Shown: positions 43,601 through 52,929, numbered from the stretch's first letter. The stretch: DNA of 64,000 nucleotides from Curvibacter gracilis ATCC BAA-807 (GCF_000518645.1 NZ_JADZ01000012.1:186001-250000), one strand, 5' to 3'. Made by a program: numbers and translations. Notes: generated from the sequence alone by a model not told the origin.

Positions 43601-44446
43601 TACAAGATCGACCCGGATGGCCGCCTCAACGCGAGCAACAACATCATCCTGAACCAGCTCAGCTTTGGCGAGCAGGTTGAAGGGGCGCCTGCCTCGCTGC
43701 CGGTGAAGCTGGCCGTGGCCTTGCTCGCCGACCGCGATGGGGTGATCGACATCAACCTGCCCATCAGTGGTTCGCTCAACGACCCGGATTTCCGCCTGGC
43801 GCCCATCGTGGGGCGGCTGTTGTTGAATCTGGTGGCCAAGGCCATCACCTCGCCTTTCAGCCTGCTGGCCAGTGCATTCGGCGGGGGGCATTCCGAGAGC
43901 AATGAAATCGCCTTCGCGCCGGGAGGCGCCGATCTGATGCCCGATGCCCGACAACGCCTGGACAAGGTCGCTCAGGCCTTGCAGGACCGGCCTGCACTCA
44001 AGCTCACCGTGGTGGGGCAGGTCAATGTGCAGGTGGAGCGCGAGGGCTATCGCCGTCAGCAACTGGCGCAGATGATGCTGGCCGAGAAGCGTCGGCAGGC
44101 TGTGCTGGCGGGGCACAAGGGCACCGAGGTGGAGGCTGTGACCGAGGCGGAGCAGCCCGCTTTGCTCAAAGCCGTGTACCAGCGCGCCGATCTGCCCAAG
44201 CCTCGCAACCTGCTGGGCATGGCCAAGGATCTGCCGGGGCCCGAGATGGAGGCGCTGCTGCTGGCCAGTGTGCCGGTGTCGGACGATCTTCTGCAGGCCC
44301 TGGCGGTGGAGCGGGGTGTGGTGGTTCGTGACTATTTGCTGGGCCGCGCGGTGGCGGTGAATCGCCTGTTCCTGGGGGCGCCCAAGACCTTGCGCAACGA
44401 AGGCGCATGGACCCCCTCGGCCGAACTGCTGCTGGACACGCGTTGA
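40658..44446 (+). CDS. Large DUF748 (AsmA/TamB-like) envelope protein
   Basis: A 1262-residue protein with one N-terminal helix (WLRRAVFCVVGILVVWALSWALVP) and a long periplasmic part built of repeated beta segments. The DUF748 hallmarks are present: ASEALGRQVSVAEVDFRPWSLELTLRDL near the start and INLPISGSLNDPDFRLAPIVGRLLLNLVAKAITSPFSLL near residue 1045. Such proteins form hydrophobic-grooved bridges for lipid movement between membranes, by family analogy. The end holds an OmpA-like stretch (FAPGGADLMPDARQRLDKVA ... RDYL). Ala/Pro linkers near residues 340-365 look flexible. ATG 40658 is preferred over 40649. Confidence 0.87.
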   Translation: MNLASLSKNPWLRRAVFCVVGILVVWALSWALVPSLLRHLVASRASEALGRQVSVAEVDFRPWSLELTLRDLVVRTLDGDAEQLAVERLYIDMELQSLVRLAPVLDALVVERPRLLLTHTQPGHYDIDDLIALASKPSDPAAAPLRFALHNLSLLEGAIDFRDTVAGQDHHLTALQLGLPFLSNFDSGRAVLVQPRLAFQLDRAAFDWSAQATPFADSRHAEVQARMARLDLKPFLPYWPKALPVRLAAGQLEADLKLVFEQAPEPKLVLSGTLGAHDVRVNDALGSPVLAFPSLVVDLAGLQPLQRSVHVRSVQWEGPSLDLRRDANGRFAWLTASAPPAPAPMAAAAAGKAEAVPAKASTAEVGWSVQVDRIALQHARVGWRDEGTQPAAVLSASDVALQVEALHWPLRAPARFQGSLLLGGAAEGVGKAADSASGKRSTVGAASGTASGRLHFAGQGTDQAAAVALRAEGLPLAVAAPYLARYLNPTLQGRLSLVGGLGWRAPDLAFQLNSLTVDALRLKQGEQELAAWDQLSLSDTRVDLAQRTASAGVLSLSGPRATVARDAQGHWMFEPWLKAQDAAAAPQAHGTGAVADRAAATSAQPAGWQWRLGQLALRDGSLGWRDATAVVARKPAGVALDVAALQLQAGPFSGGPTGLGVEPVELQATARVGAPGRGGAAATEPGRLDYKGRVKLVPFSTQGRLEFTRLPLHAVEPYFGDVLNLELPRADASFRGSVDVAVAAAGATVRVKGDGALEDVRANSVLAQVGTDAGPPTSDELLSWKALSLRGIDLALQPGTPLTLGISETALSDFYARVVINDQGRINLQNLMRSSAPEPTPVKGAAAAKVPPAQPAPVSAAASKPVIRMGPITLLNGRVLFSDRFVRPNYSASLSELTGRLGAFSSVLEAGSAGLADLELRGRAEGTASLEVSGKLNPLATPLALDIQGKVRELDLPPLSPYTIKYAGHGIERGKLSVNVAYKIDPDGRLNASNNIILNQLSFGEQVEGAPASLPVKLAVALLADRDGVIDINLPISGSLNDPDFRLAPIVGRLLLNLVAKAITSPFSLLASAFGGGHSESNEIAFAPGGADLMPDARQRLDKVAQALQDRPALKLTVVGQVNVQVEREGYRRQQLAQMMLAEKRRQAVLAGHKGTEVEAVTEAEQPALLKAVYQRADLPKPRNLLGMAKDLPGPEMEALLLASVPVSDDLLQALAVERGVVVRDYLLGRAVAVNRLFLGAPKTLRNEGAWTPSAELLLDTR

Positions 44447-44662
44447 AGGGGGCGTTCGATGGGCTCCAGGCCCCGCTGGAAGGCTGTTGCAGGCCTGCTT
44501 TGGAGCCCCTCAGCAACACTGTTGACATCTTTCACCGGGCCGGTTTGGAGGGGCTTGTCCAATTCCGGCGAAAATAGCGCTTTGATTCCGTGCCGCAAAT
44601 GTCTGCGTCACGGCGTCGTGCCCGCCTGATCCGGCGGCGCGCCGTGTTTACCGACCTACAAA

Positions 44663-47389
44663 ATGTTCAGTTTTTCTTCCCGCAACAAAATGTCCGAAGC
44701 TCCTGAAGTGAACCCGGCTCCGGCCAAAGCCCAAGAAGTCCACCCGCTGGACGCGCTCACGGGCGGTGCCTTTTCTGCCCCCACCTCGGGTGAGCGCTCC
44801 TCGCGCATCCGCGAGTGGCTGGCGGGCAATCCGGCCGAAAGCCAATTGCAGGAGGTGTTCAAGGAACTCAGCGTGCGCGACAAGGGGGCAGCGCGCCCCG
44901 TGCGTGAGCGCCTGGACGAGCTCAAGCGCGCCAAGGGCCAGGAAGTGATTGCGGCCGAGTGGGCCGAGAAGGCCCAGGCGCTGCTGTCGGCATCCCGGCT
45001 GAACATTGCCGACGCCATGGCCTGGCAGCGCGATGCCGCCAAGGCCGGCGCTCCGCTGAGCCGCGAGCCGCTGTCGGTGCTCAAGGTGCAGCTGGCCGAT
45101 CGCGTCAAGGTGATCGAAGACCTGCAGCACCGCGTTCAGGTGCAGCGTGAGGCCGCCGTGCTGCTGGCCCAACGCATCGAAGTGCTCTCCACCAAGCCCT
45201 GGCGCGATGCCCATGCCGTGCTCGAAGGCTTGCGCGGTGACGTGCAGGCCTGGCAGGACCAGGCGCAAGGCCTCACCGGCGACGGTGCCTGGGCCAGCGT
45301 CGACGCCCGCTTCCCGCCCATGCTGGACGCGTCCCGCGCCCAGTTGCTGGTGGTCTGGGAGGCTTTCCAGGTGGCCATTGCCCAAGCCTTGGCCGCCTCT
45401 GAGGATGCCGCAGCCCCTCTGCCCACCGTGCCCGTCTGGGCCGATGAGCTGCGCGTGGCCCGTGGCCTGCCCACCGAAGCCTCTGAAGCCGCTGCCGCCA
45501 GCGCTGCAGCCGCCAAGCCGGCCCGCGTTGCGCGCCCGGCCGTGCCTCCCGAGTTGCGCAACAAGGCCTCGAACATCGTCCGTCAGGCCCTGGAACGCCT
45601 CGAAAAGGAAACCGCCGAAGGTCATGGCAAGGGCAGCGCCGGTGCGGCGTCCGCCCTGCGTGCCGTGCTCAAGGACCATGGCAAGCTGATCGATGCCGCC
45701 CTGGAGCACCAGGTGCACACCGCCCTGGTGGCGGCCGGCGAACTCGAAGGCTGGCAGCGCTGGAGTGCCGATCAGGTGCGCGAGGCCCTGGTGGGCCGCG
45801 CTGAAGCCCTGCTGAACCGCCCTGAAGGTCAGGCCCTGGGCGGGCGCAAGATGCAGGAGACCCTGCGTGCCCTGCGCGACCAGTGGAAGCAGACCGACCA
45901 AGGCGGTGCGCCAAACCATGCCCTCTGGAAGCGTTTTGACGAAGCTTGCAACGAAGCCCACAAGGTGGTCGAAGCCTGGCTCGAGAAGATCAAGACCGAT
46001 GCTGCCGAACACAAGGCCCAGCGTCTGGCACTGATCGAAGAGCTCAAGGCCTGGGCTGCAGCCCATGCCGCCAGCACCGACTGGAAGGCCATCAACCGCG
46101 CCTTGTACCAATTCAGCGACCGCTGGCGCGACGCCGGGCACCTGGGTGAAAAGGCCTTTGCCGAAATCCAGCCGCTCTGGAAGGAGGCCATCGCCGCCGC
46201 TGCCGCACCCCTGGAAGCGGCCCAGAAAGCCAGCCTGGCCGTGCGCCACGCCATGATCGAAGAGGCCAAGGCCCTGGGCGCTGCAGCCTCGCTGCGCGTC
46301 GACGCCGTCAAGGCCCTGCAGCAGCGCTGGCAGGCTGAGGCCCAGGCCGTGCCGCTGGACCGCAAACATGAACAAAAGCTGTGGGACACCTTCCGCAAGC
46401 CGATTGACGAAGCCTTCAACCGCAAGAGTGCCGAGCGTGAAAAAGCCTCGGCCGCCCTGAGCGAACGCGACAAGGTGGTGCTGGACGCTGCCAAGGCCCT
46501 CGAAGCGGCCAATGCCAGCGGCGATGCCCAGAAGATCCGTGCCGCCATGGCGGCGCTGGACGCGGCCCTGCGCGGCCAGGCCCAGGCCCAGCAAGCCGTG
46601 GCGGCCGCTGTGGCCGCCGAAGGCGCCGAAGCGGCGCCGGCTGCTGAAGCGCCCGTGGCTGCCGATGCGGCTGAGAGCACTGCCGAGCAGGCCCCCGCCG
46701 AAGAGGCTCCGAAGCCCGCTCCCGCTCCGCGCAAGGTGGTGGCCGTGCGCGGTGATGACCGCCCCGGCATGAAGAAGGCTGAGCCGGCACCGGCCGGTCG
46801 CCCAGGTCGCCCAGGGGAGCGCCGCGATGGAGGTCGTGACGGCGCCCGTGGCCCGCGCGATGACGCGCGTGGCGGCCCCCGTTTTGACCGTGGCGACCGC
46901 GGTGATCGTGGCGCACCCCGCGAAGACCGTGGCCCGCGTCTGGGTGACACCGCCTTCCGCGCCCAGCGCGAGGCGCTGGAGCACGCCCAGCTGGCCCTGC
47001 GCAAGCTGGCAGCCCAGGCCCATGGCGAGGCGCTGACCCAGTTGTTGGGCGCCTGGGAACAACGTGATCCCGCGCAGCTGCCGGGCACCCAGGAACTGGG
47101 CGGTCGGGTCAGCCCTGCCGTGCGCGGGGCCTGGAGCCAAGCCATTGGCGCCGCGCCCAAGGGTGATGCGTCCACCGCCTTGTTGCGCCTCGAGATGGCG
47201 GCCGAAGTGCCGACACCGGCCGAGCACATCAACGCACGCCGCACATTGCAGTTGCAGTTGCTGACCCGCCGCAACGACCCCTCGCCACAACAGACCTGGG
47301 GCCAGGATGCGGCCACGGTGCTGGCCTCGGCCAGCGACCCGGCCACGGCGCGCCGCCTGCAGAACGCCCTCAAGGCCTTGCTGCGCTGA
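44663..47389 (+). CDS. DUF349 repeat protein with an Arg/Gly-rich segment
   Basis: A 908-residue, mostly helical Ala-rich protein. Several DUF349-like three-helix units occur from about residues 330 to 620, with Trp-containing cores such as LRDQWKQTD, WKRFDEACNEAH, FSDRWRDAGHLG, LQQRWQAEA and LWDTFRKPIDEAF. After an Ala/Glu-rich linker comes an RG/RGG-like stretch (residues about 714-770: GRPGRPGERRDGGRDG and repeats of DRGDRG), which often binds RNA. The C-terminal 130 residues are helical. Function of DUF349 proteins is unknown. No signal peptide, so cytoplasmic. Confidence 0.85.
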   Translation: MFSFSSRNKMSEAPEVNPAPAKAQEVHPLDALTGGAFSAPTSGERSSRIREWLAGNPAESQLQEVFKELSVRDKGAARPVRERLDELKRAKGQEVIAAEWAEKAQALLSASRLNIADAMAWQRDAAKAGAPLSREPLSVLKVQLADRVKVIEDLQHRVQVQREAAVLLAQRIEVLSTKPWRDAHAVLEGLRGDVQAWQDQAQGLTGDGAWASVDARFPPMLDASRAQLLVVWEAFQVAIAQALAASEDAAAPLPTVPVWADELRVARGLPTEASEAAAASAAAAKPARVARPAVPPELRNKASNIVRQALERLEKETAEGHGKGSAGAASALRAVLKDHGKLIDAALEHQVHTALVAAGELEGWQRWSADQVREALVGRAEALLNRPEGQALGGRKMQETLRALRDQWKQTDQGGAPNHALWKRFDEACNEAHKVVEAWLEKIKTDAAEHKAQRLALIEELKAWAAAHAASTDWKAINRALYQFSDRWRDAGHLGEKAFAEIQPLWKEAIAAAAAPLEAAQKASLAVRHAMIEEAKALGAAASLRVDAVKALQQRWQAEAQAVPLDRKHEQKLWDTFRKPIDEAFNRKSAEREKASAALSERDKVVLDAAKALEAANASGDAQKIRAAMAALDAALRGQAQAQQAVAAAVAAEGAEAAPAAEAPVAADAAESTAEQAPAEEAPKPAPAPRKVVAVRGDDRPGMKKAEPAPAGRPGRPGERRDGGRDGARGPRDDARGGPRFDRGDRGDRGAPREDRGPRLGDTAFRAQREALEHAQLALRKLAAQAHGEALTQLLGAWEQRDPAQLPGTQELGGRVSPAVRGAWSQAIGAAPKGDASTALLRLEMAAEVPTPAEHINARRTLQLQLLTRRNDPSPQQTWGQDAATVLASASDPATARRLQNALKALLR

Positions 47390-47408
47390 TCGCGTGAGGG
47401 GGCGGCTC

Positions 47409-47903
47409 GTGTCTGACACGTCTTCGAAAGCCGGTGTGCCGGAACGTGCGCCGCTGCCCGGGCTCACCATCCGGGTGTTCCATCCGGCCGATGAGCCGGC
47501 GGCGGTGGCCCTGTGGGGCGCCTGCGGCCTGCTCAGGCCCTGGAACGATCCCCACAAGGACATCGCCCGCAAGTTGGCTGAGCAACCCGAGCTGTTTCTG
47601 GTGGCGGTGCTGCCTGGTGCCCAGCCAGGCGAGGCCGAGCGGCTGATCGGTACCGTGATGGCGGGCTATGACGGCCACCGGGGCTGGGTGTACTACTTGG
47701 CGGTCGACCCGGCCTGGCAGCGTCACAGCCTGGGCCGCCTGCTGATGCAGCGGGTCGAGGCCCAGTTGCTGGCGCTCGGTTGCCCCAAGATCAATCTGAT
47801 GGTGCGCTCCGAGAACACGGCTGTGCTCGATTTCTATGCCCGCCTGGGTTTCAGTGCTGACGCCTCGGTCAGCCTGGGCAAGCGCCTGATCCCTGACGCC
47901 TGA
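47409..47903 (+). CDS. GNAT-family acetyltransferase, YpeA-like
   Basis: A 164-residue acetyltransferase. The N-terminal strand LTIRVFHPADEPAAVALW, the acetyl-CoA loop VYYLAVDPAWQRHSLGRLLMQRVE and the end RSENTAVLDFYARLGFSADASVSLGKRL match YpeA. Start is GTG 47409, preceded by GAGGGG, 19 bp after the DUF349 gene; the frame opens earlier, but only inside that gene. It probably acetylates a protein or small amine; the target is unknown. Confidence 0.9.
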   Translation: MSDTSSKAGVPERAPLPGLTIRVFHPADEPAAVALWGACGLLRPWNDPHKDIARKLAEQPELFLVAVLPGAQPGEAERLIGTVMAGYDGHRGWVYYLAVDPAWQRHSLGRLLMQRVEAQLLALGCPKINLMVRSENTAVLDFYARLGFSADASVSLGKRLIPDA

Positions 47904-47930
47904 TCTTCAGTGCCCGAGGTCTGCGCGGGC

Positions 47931-48818
47931 TCAAACACCCCCTGGCAGCAGCGCAGCCAGACCGCCTTCGGGCTCGAAGCGCCGGTTGCGGTAGGTGAGC
48001 CGTGTCGGCCCCTGCCAGATCGGCTCGGACCGGCTGTGCCGCGGGTCACCCGGGTAGCAGATCACCCGTTGGCCGTCCTGGTCGAAGGGTTCGGGCTCGA
48101 TCAGGGCCGGTGCGCGTTGCCGGGCGCTGGCCAGTGCCTCATCGGCCTGTTCGAAGCGCGCCAACTGGCTCAGGGTCATGATCTGCGGTGGCGCCAGGTC
48201 CATGTCGTGGTTCCAGTAGCGCTGCAGGGCTTCGGCAGGGCGGATCCACAGGGTCTCGGTGGCTTCGTGGTTGTCATGGGCCGCAATCTGGCCGACAGGT
48301 GCCTTGGACACGAAGAACCGGGTGTCAAAGCGCTTGTTGGTCACCGAGGGCACCTTGGGCGTGATCCAGCGCGACCAGGGTTGCAGGGCCCGCGTGGGCA
48401 GGGGCAAGCCCAGAGCTTCGAAGGTGCCGAGCAGCGGCTGTGCCGCATGAAGGCGGTCCAGCACCTGTTGCAGGGCTTCACCTTGGGCGGGGCTCCCCAG
48501 CAGCAGATCGCATTCTTCGAAGGTTTCCCGCAGGGCCGCCACATACAGGCCCAGGGCGGTGGCGGGGGGCAGGTCGGGTTCGTTGAGGGTGCTGGGCAGG
48601 TGCTCGATCGGTTGGTCGCAGGCCAAGGCCAGCGCTTGTTCGTCGGTGGCATCCAGCTTGCCACCCGGAAAGACGTGGGCATTGCCCAGCACCGCGGAAC
48701 GGCTGTGTCGGCGCAGCAGCAGCACCTCGAGGCCAGCAGGGCCGTCCCGCAGCACGATCACGGAGGAGGAGGGGCTGGGAGCGCCCAGCACGGCTTCTGA
48801 GTTGATTTCGATGACCAT
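47931..48818 (-). CDS. NUDIX hydrolase with an interrupted Nudix box (NUDT19-like)
   Basis: A 295-residue protein whose Nudix box is split: GNAHVFPGGKLD (about residues 46-57) and ALRETFEECDLLLG (about 94-107) are separated by about 36 extra residues. This layout is typical of the NUDT19/RP2p group, which in mammals hydrolyses CoA and acyl-CoA. The C-terminal half (IRPAEALQRYWNHDMDLAPPQ, TYRNRRFEP) also fits that group. The start ATG 48818 (MVIEINSEAV) is chosen because a -10-like GACAAT lies seven bases before it; 48824 and 48839 are alternatives. Convergent with the GNAT gene. Confidence 0.85.
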   Translation of the reverse strand: MVIEINSEAVLGAPSPSSSVIVLRDGPAGLEVLLLRRHSRSAVLGNAHVFPGGKLDATDEQALALACDQPIEHLPSTLNEPDLPPATALGLYVAALRETFEECDLLLGSPAQGEALQQVLDRLHAAQPLLGTFEALGLPLPTRALQPWSRWITPKVPSVTNKRFDTRFFVSKAPVGQIAAHDNHEATETLWIRPAEALQRYWNHDMDLAPPQIMTLSQLARFEQADEALASARQRAPALIEPEPFDQDGQRVICYPGDPRHSRSEPIWQGPTRLTYRNRRFEPEGGLAALLPGGV

Positions 48819-48825
48819 GATGGGC

Positions 48826-48831
48826 ATTGTC
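48826..48831 (-). promoter_or_regulatory. -10-like hexamer for leaderless mRNA of the NUDIX gene
   Basis: GACAAT on the minus strand, seven bases before ATG 48818, with no Shine-Dalgarno. Confidence 0.4.
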
Positions 48832-48889
48832 GCGGTCACGGACGGCCGTGTGTGCCGCCTGGGTGTCCGGGTTTTCCGCGATGACCCAT

Positions 48890-48916
48890 GAAAAAAGCCA
48901 CCCGAGGGTGGCTTTC
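48890..48916 (-). terminator. Rho-independent terminator of efp
   Basis: On the minus strand AAAGCCACCC, TC, GGGTGGC, then TTTTTT; 20 bp past the efp stop codon. Confidence 0.9.
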
Positions 48917-48935
48917 AAACAGTGGCCGGGGCCGC

Positions 48936-49490
48936 TTACACACGCTTGCGGTATTCGCCGGTGCGGGTGTCGATTTCGATGCGGTCGCCTTGCGAGACGA
49001 ACAGCGGCACCGGGATTTCGAAGCCGGTGGCGATCTTGGCGGGCTTCATGACCTTGCCGGAGGTGTCGCCCTTGACGGCGGGCTCGGTCCAGGTGATTTC
49101 GCGTTCGATGCTGGTGGGCAGTTCGACCGAGATGGCCTTGCCTTCGTAGAACACCACTTCAACAGCCATGCCGTCTTCGAGGTAGTTCAGGGCGTCGCCC
49201 ATGTTTTCGGCTTCGACTTCGTACTGGTTGTATTCGCTGTCCATGCAGACATACATGGGGTCGGCGAAGTACGAGTAGGTGCAATCCTTTTTGTCCAGAA
49301 TGACCTGGTCCATCTTGTCGTCGGCCTTGAACACGACTTCGGTGCCGAAGTTGGCGATCAGGCTCTTGAGCTTCATGCGCACGGTGGCCGAGTTGCGGCC
49401 GCCACGGCTGTATTCAGTCTTCAGCACGACCATCGGGTCCTTGCCGTGCATGATCACGTTGCCGGCGCGGATTTCTTGAGCAATTTTCAT
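48936..49490 (-). CDS. efp: Elongation factor P, Arg32 (EarP-modified) type
   Basis: A 184-residue three-domain EF-P that rescues ribosomes stalled at polyproline. The loop reaching the peptidyl-transferase centre reads SRGGRNSA with Arg at position 32, not Lys. Arg32 is the residue glycosylated with rhamnose by EarP, encoded immediately upstream (49673-50755). The conserved [33 protein letters not shown] and the end [17 protein letters not shown] are all present. No Shine-Dalgarno is evident before the ATG. A terminator follows. Confidence 0.98.
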   Translation of the reverse strand: MKIAQEIRAGNVIMHGKDPMVVLKTEYSRGGRNSATVRMKLKSLIANFGTEVVFKADDKMDQVILDKKDCTYSYFADPMYVCMDSEYNQYEVEAENMGDALNYLEDGMAVEVVFYEGKAISVELPTSIEREITWTEPAVKGDTSGKVMKPAKIATGFEIPVPLFVSQGDRIEIDTRTGEYRKRV

Positions 49491-49672
49491 AAAAATGTAG
49501 GGCCCTGCGGGCCTGTTGGGCTTGAATCGGGGTTTCCTGGCGCGCTGCCGTCATTCTTCACTGTGTCCCACTGTTTCCAGTAGATACAGCAGAGCCGATG
49601 CGGCGCTGTCCGGGGAACTGCGCACCAGCAGGCTTTGAGCTGAAACGCCCGTGCTGCGCAAAACCCAGGATT

Positions 49673-50755
49673 TTATCGTTTTTCTGTGCAAAAACGAAGA
49701 AGCTGTGTGACCAGATCGCTTTGGGTCAGCAGTTTGGCGCGTGCCGCCTGCACGCAGGCTTGCCATTCGGGCACGTCGATCGGGGGCAGCGCTGCGGTGC
49801 TCAGCCCGTTCCAGACCTCGTGAAACTGCCTCAGCGAGGGCGGCGCGTCGAGCCAGTCGAGAAAGGCGCCGAGCTTGTCTCGGTGGGCCTCGTCGTCTTG
49901 CGGATAGATGTGCCAGACCAGGGCCCGCCCAGCCCACAGCGCGCGCACCACCGAGTCTTCGCCCCGCACGAAATTCAGGTCGCAGGCGCGCAGGGTGCGA
50001 TCGAACTCGGGTTGGGGCACCGGTTCGGGCCAGGCCAGGCGCAGCTGACCGGAGCCTTCTGAGACAGCGGGGATCTCGGCTTGCGTGGCCCGCACGGCGG
50101 CGGCAGGGCGGCCCGGCATGACCAGCAGGTGCACGGGTTGCCCGCCCTGGCCTTCGGTCTGCCAGCGCGCCAGCAGCGCGGGCAGGGCAGGGGGCTCGTA
50201 ACAGAACAGCGAGACCAGGCAATGCTGGGCCTGAGTGCCCAGGCACTGGCGTTGGGTCAGCCGCCATTCGGGTGTGGGCTCATCAGCCACGCCGGGCTCG
50301 CGCATCAGCCCCCCGGTGGCAGGTGTGAAGCCGGGGTAGAAGAACCATTTGGTCCAGCCGGCCGCTGGGCCGTTCATCACCGGCGAGGGCAGGGCGTGGC
50401 AGCGTTCCACCCAGGCCTCGGCCGACAGGTACTCGAGGTTGATCCACACCGGAGGCTGCTCAGGTCGCAGGGCCCGGTGCCGGGCCAGCAGGCCTGCATC
50501 GATCTCGCAGCCAAAGGCCTCGACCAGCACATCGGCCGGCGCCAGCGAGGCGAGCCTGTCGGCGGGCAGGGGGTTGAGCCAGGGCAGAACGGTGACCCCG
50601 GCCTGCCCTTGTGGTGCCATCCAGGCCAGGGCGCTGCCATCGTCGACCCACAGCCGCACCTGTTCGCCGCGGCGCGCCAGTTCGGCCGACAGGCGCCAGC
50701 AGACGCCCAGGTCGCCATGGTTGTCGATGACGGTGCAGAAAATGTCCCAAAGCAT
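49673..50755 (-). CDS. earP: EF-P arginine 32 rhamnosyltransferase
   Basis: A 360-residue inverting glycosyltransferase of the EarP (DUF2331) family, using dTDP-rhamnose to modify Arg32 of EF-P. The catalytic N-terminal region [15 protein letters not shown] has the two conserved Asp (residues 11 and 15), and the donor site [13 protein letters not shown] carries the conserved Glu. ATG 50755 matches the family start; the frame is open to 50848 but that part is unrelated. It lies 182 bp upstream of efp and on the same strand, the usual pairing of modifier and substrate. Confidence 0.95.
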   Translation of the reverse strand: MLWDIFCTVIDNHGDLGVCWRLSAELARRGEQVRLWVDDGSALAWMAPQGQAGVTVLPWLNPLPADRLASLAPADVLVEAFGCEIDAGLLARHRALRPEQPPVWINLEYLSAEAWVERCHALPSPVMNGPAAGWTKWFFYPGFTPATGGLMREPGVADEPTPEWRLTQRQCLGTQAQHCLVSLFCYEPPALPALLARWQTEGQGGQPVHLLVMPGRPAAAVRATQAEIPAVSEGSGQLRLAWPEPVPQPEFDRTLRACDLNFVRGEDSVVRALWAGRALVWHIYPQDDEAHRDKLGAFLDWLDAPPSLRQFHEVWNGLSTAALPPIDVPEWQACVQAARAKLLTQSDLVTQLLRFCTEKR

Positions 50756-50832
50756 GTTGGAGAGTGCAAGGCTGGCCGCGCACAGGGGATTGGATTGGGG
50801 CGCATTGTCGCCGCTGGCGGGCCGGGTGGCGC

Positions 50833-50838
50833 CACAAT
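50833..50838 (+). promoter_or_regulatory. -10-like hexamer for leaderless uvrC mRNA
   Basis: CACAAT ends eight bases before ATG 50847; the bases between are ACGCCCCC and no Shine-Dalgarno is present. Confidence 0.4.
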
Positions 50839-50846
50839 ACGCCCCC

Positions 50847-52784
50847 ATGTCTGATGTGCATTCCGAACAGCTGCTGTCCGAAGTGGCCGCCTTGCCCGCC
50901 CTGCCGGGTGTCTACCGGTATTTCGATGCCGAGGGGGGCTTGCTCTACGTGGGCAAGGCCCTCAACCTGAAGCGCCGGGTCTCGAGCTATTTCCAGAAAG
51001 ACCACGGGGGCACCCGCATCGGTCACATGGTCAGCAAGATCGCACGCATGGAGACCACGGTGGTGCGCTCCGAGGCCGAGGCGCTGCTGCTGGAAAACAA
51101 CCTCATCAAGACGCAGAACCCCAAGTACAACATCCTGTTCCGGGACGACAAGAGCTACCCCTACCTCAAGCTGGCCAGCCATGCCTACCCGCGCATGGCC
51201 TATTACCGGGGTGCCGTTGAAAAAAAGCACCGCTACTTCGGCCCTTACCCCAGTGCCTGGGCGGTGAAGGAGACCATCCAGCTGCTGCAAAAGGTGTTTC
51301 GACTGCGCACCTGTGAGGACACCGTGTTCAACAACCGCAGCCGGCCTTGCCTGCTCTACCAGATCAAGCGTTGTTCGGGGCCGTGTGTGGACTTGGTGTC
51401 GGCTGAAGAATACGCCCGTGATGTGGCCGACGCCGAGCGTTTCCTGCGGGGCGAAGCCCAGGCGGTGATGGCTGAGATGGAGTCGCGCATGATGGCGCAT
51501 GCCGAGCGGCTGGAGTTCGAGCAGGCGGCCGAGATCCGCAACCAGATGAGCGCCTTGTCGCGGGTTTTGCACCAGCAGGCGGTGGACACCGGCTCGGACC
51601 AGGACGCAGACATCCTGGCCGTGAGGGTGCAGGGCGGGCGCGCGTGCGTCAATTTGGCCATGGTGCGCGGTGGGCGGCACCTGGGCGATCGGCCGTATTT
51701 TCCGGTGCATGTCGAGGATGCGGTCAACCTCGGTCTGCTGGACGATGCGGATGCGCCGGCCGACGCCGGTGCCTCCGCCGAGGGGGCCGCCGAGTTGCCG
51801 GTGGAGGTGCGGGTGCTGGAGGCCTTCATCGCCCAGCATTACCCTGGGGTGCCGGTGCCTCCGCTGCTGGTGACCAGCGTGCCGGTCAACAAGCGGCTGC
51901 TGGCCACCTTGTCGGAGCAGACCGGTGTGCGCATCGCCGCCGTGCACAACCCGCGCGAGCAACGCCGCATCTGGCTGGAGATGGCGCAGACCAATGCCGA
52001 TCTGCAGCTGGCCCGGCTGTTGTCCGAGGAAGGATCGCAGCAGGCCCGCACCCGGGCGCTGGTCGAGGCGCTGGATCTGGAGCCCGAGGACCTGGACGCG
52101 TTTCGCATCGAGTGCTTTGACATCTCGCACACGGCGGGAGAGGCGACCCAGGCCTCTTGCGTGGTGTTCCAGCACCACAAGATGCAGAACAGCGAGTACC
52201 GCCGTTTCAACATCGAGGGCATCACGGGCGGGGACGACTACGCGGCCATGCGCCAGGTCTTGACGCGCCGCTACGCCAAGGTGGCCGAGGCCATGCGCGA
52301 AGCGGGCGGTGCCGCCCCGGCACCGGGCCAGGCGAGGCTGCCGGATCTGGTGCTGGTGGACGGCGGCAAGGGGCAGGTGTCGATGGCGCGCGAGGTGTTT
52401 GAATCCTTGGGCCTGAGCCTGTCCGTCATCGTGGGGGTGGAAAAGGGTGAGGGGCGCAAGGTGGGCCTGGAGGAGCTGGTGTTTGCGGACGGTCGCGACA
52501 AGGTCTACCTGGGGCGTGATTCCGCGGCGCTGATGCTGGTGGCCCAGATCCGGGATGAGGCGCACCGCTTTGCCATCACCGGCATGCGGGCCCAGCGCGC
52601 CAAGGTGCGGGTGGGTGCCAGCCGCCTGGAAGACATCGCGGGCGTCGGCCCCAAGAAGCGCGCCCGTCTGTTGCAGCGCTTCGGTGGCGTGCGGGGGGTG
52701 GCCGCGGCCAGCGTGGAGGACCTGTGCACGGTCGAGGGCATCTCGCGCGACCTTGCCGAAGAGATCTACCGGGCCTTGCGCTGA
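50847..52784 (+). CDS. uvrC: Excinuclease ABC subunit C
   Basis: A 645-residue UvrC: GIY-YIG nuclease domain ([31 protein letters not shown], residues 14-45), four-Cys-like region [17 protein letters not shown], UvrB-binding UVR motif (about 203-238), the RNase-H-like nuclease with [14 protein letters not shown] and [10 protein letters not shown], and the C-terminal helix-hairpin-helix pair. It makes both cuts beside DNA damage in nucleotide excision repair. An Ala/Asp-rich insert at about 298-312 ([16 protein letters not shown]) is a local linker. It is divergent from earP (91 bp gap) and the frame open before 50847 is not part of it. Confidence 0.97.
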   Translation: MSDVHSEQLLSEVAALPALPGVYRYFDAEGGLLYVGKALNLKRRVSSYFQKDHGGTRIGHMVSKIARMETTVVRSEAEALLLENNLIKTQNPKYNILFRDDKSYPYLKLASHAYPRMAYYRGAVEKKHRYFGPYPSAWAVKETIQLLQKVFRLRTCEDTVFNNRSRPCLLYQIKRCSGPCVDLVSAEEYARDVADAERFLRGEAQAVMAEMESRMMAHAERLEFEQAAEIRNQMSALSRVLHQQAVDTGSDQDADILAVRVQGGRACVNLAMVRGGRHLGDRPYFPVHVEDAVNLGLLDDADAPADAGASAEGAAELPVEVRVLEAFIAQHYPGVPVPPLLVTSVPVNKRLLATLSEQTGVRIAAVHNPREQRRIWLEMAQTNADLQLARLLSEEGSQQARTRALVEALDLEPEDLDAFRIECFDISHTAGEATQASCVVFQHHKMQNSEYRRFNIEGITGGDDYAAMRQVLTRRYAKVAEAMREAGGAAPAPGQARLPDLVLVDGGKGQVSMAREVFESLGLSLSVIVGVEKGEGRKVGLEELVFADGRDKVYLGRDSAALMLVAQIRDEAHRFAITGMRAQRAKVRVGASRLEDIAGVGPKKRARLLQRFGGVRGVAAASVEDLCTVEGISRDLAEEIYRALR

Positions 52785-52916
52785 GCTGGCGCCGGGGCAC
52801 CGAAATCGGGCGCGCCGGCCCGTTGCAGGTGCCTGAAGTGGGGCGCAAGCCACGCTTGGCCCACCCCGGGCGCATTCAAGCTGCCATCAAGCCCCAAGCC
52901 GGGGCACAAGCCGTGA

Positions 52917-52922
52917 CACAAT
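52917..52922 (+). promoter_or_regulatory. -10-like hexamer for leaderless pgsA mRNA
   Basis: CACAAT ends seven bases before ATG 52930 and no Shine-Dalgarno is present. Confidence 0.4.
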
Positions 52923-52929
52923 CGTGCCC

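Noticed and set aside
40760-44116. An 1118-codon minus-strand open frame opposite the DUF748 gene
   Set aside because: His/Gln/Arg-rich text with no domain, a mirror of GC-rich codon use in the real gene.
44648-47572. A 974-codon minus-strand open frame opposite the DUF349 gene
   Set aside because: Low-complexity Gly/Leu/Gln-rich translation with no domain; shadow of the DUF349 coding strand.
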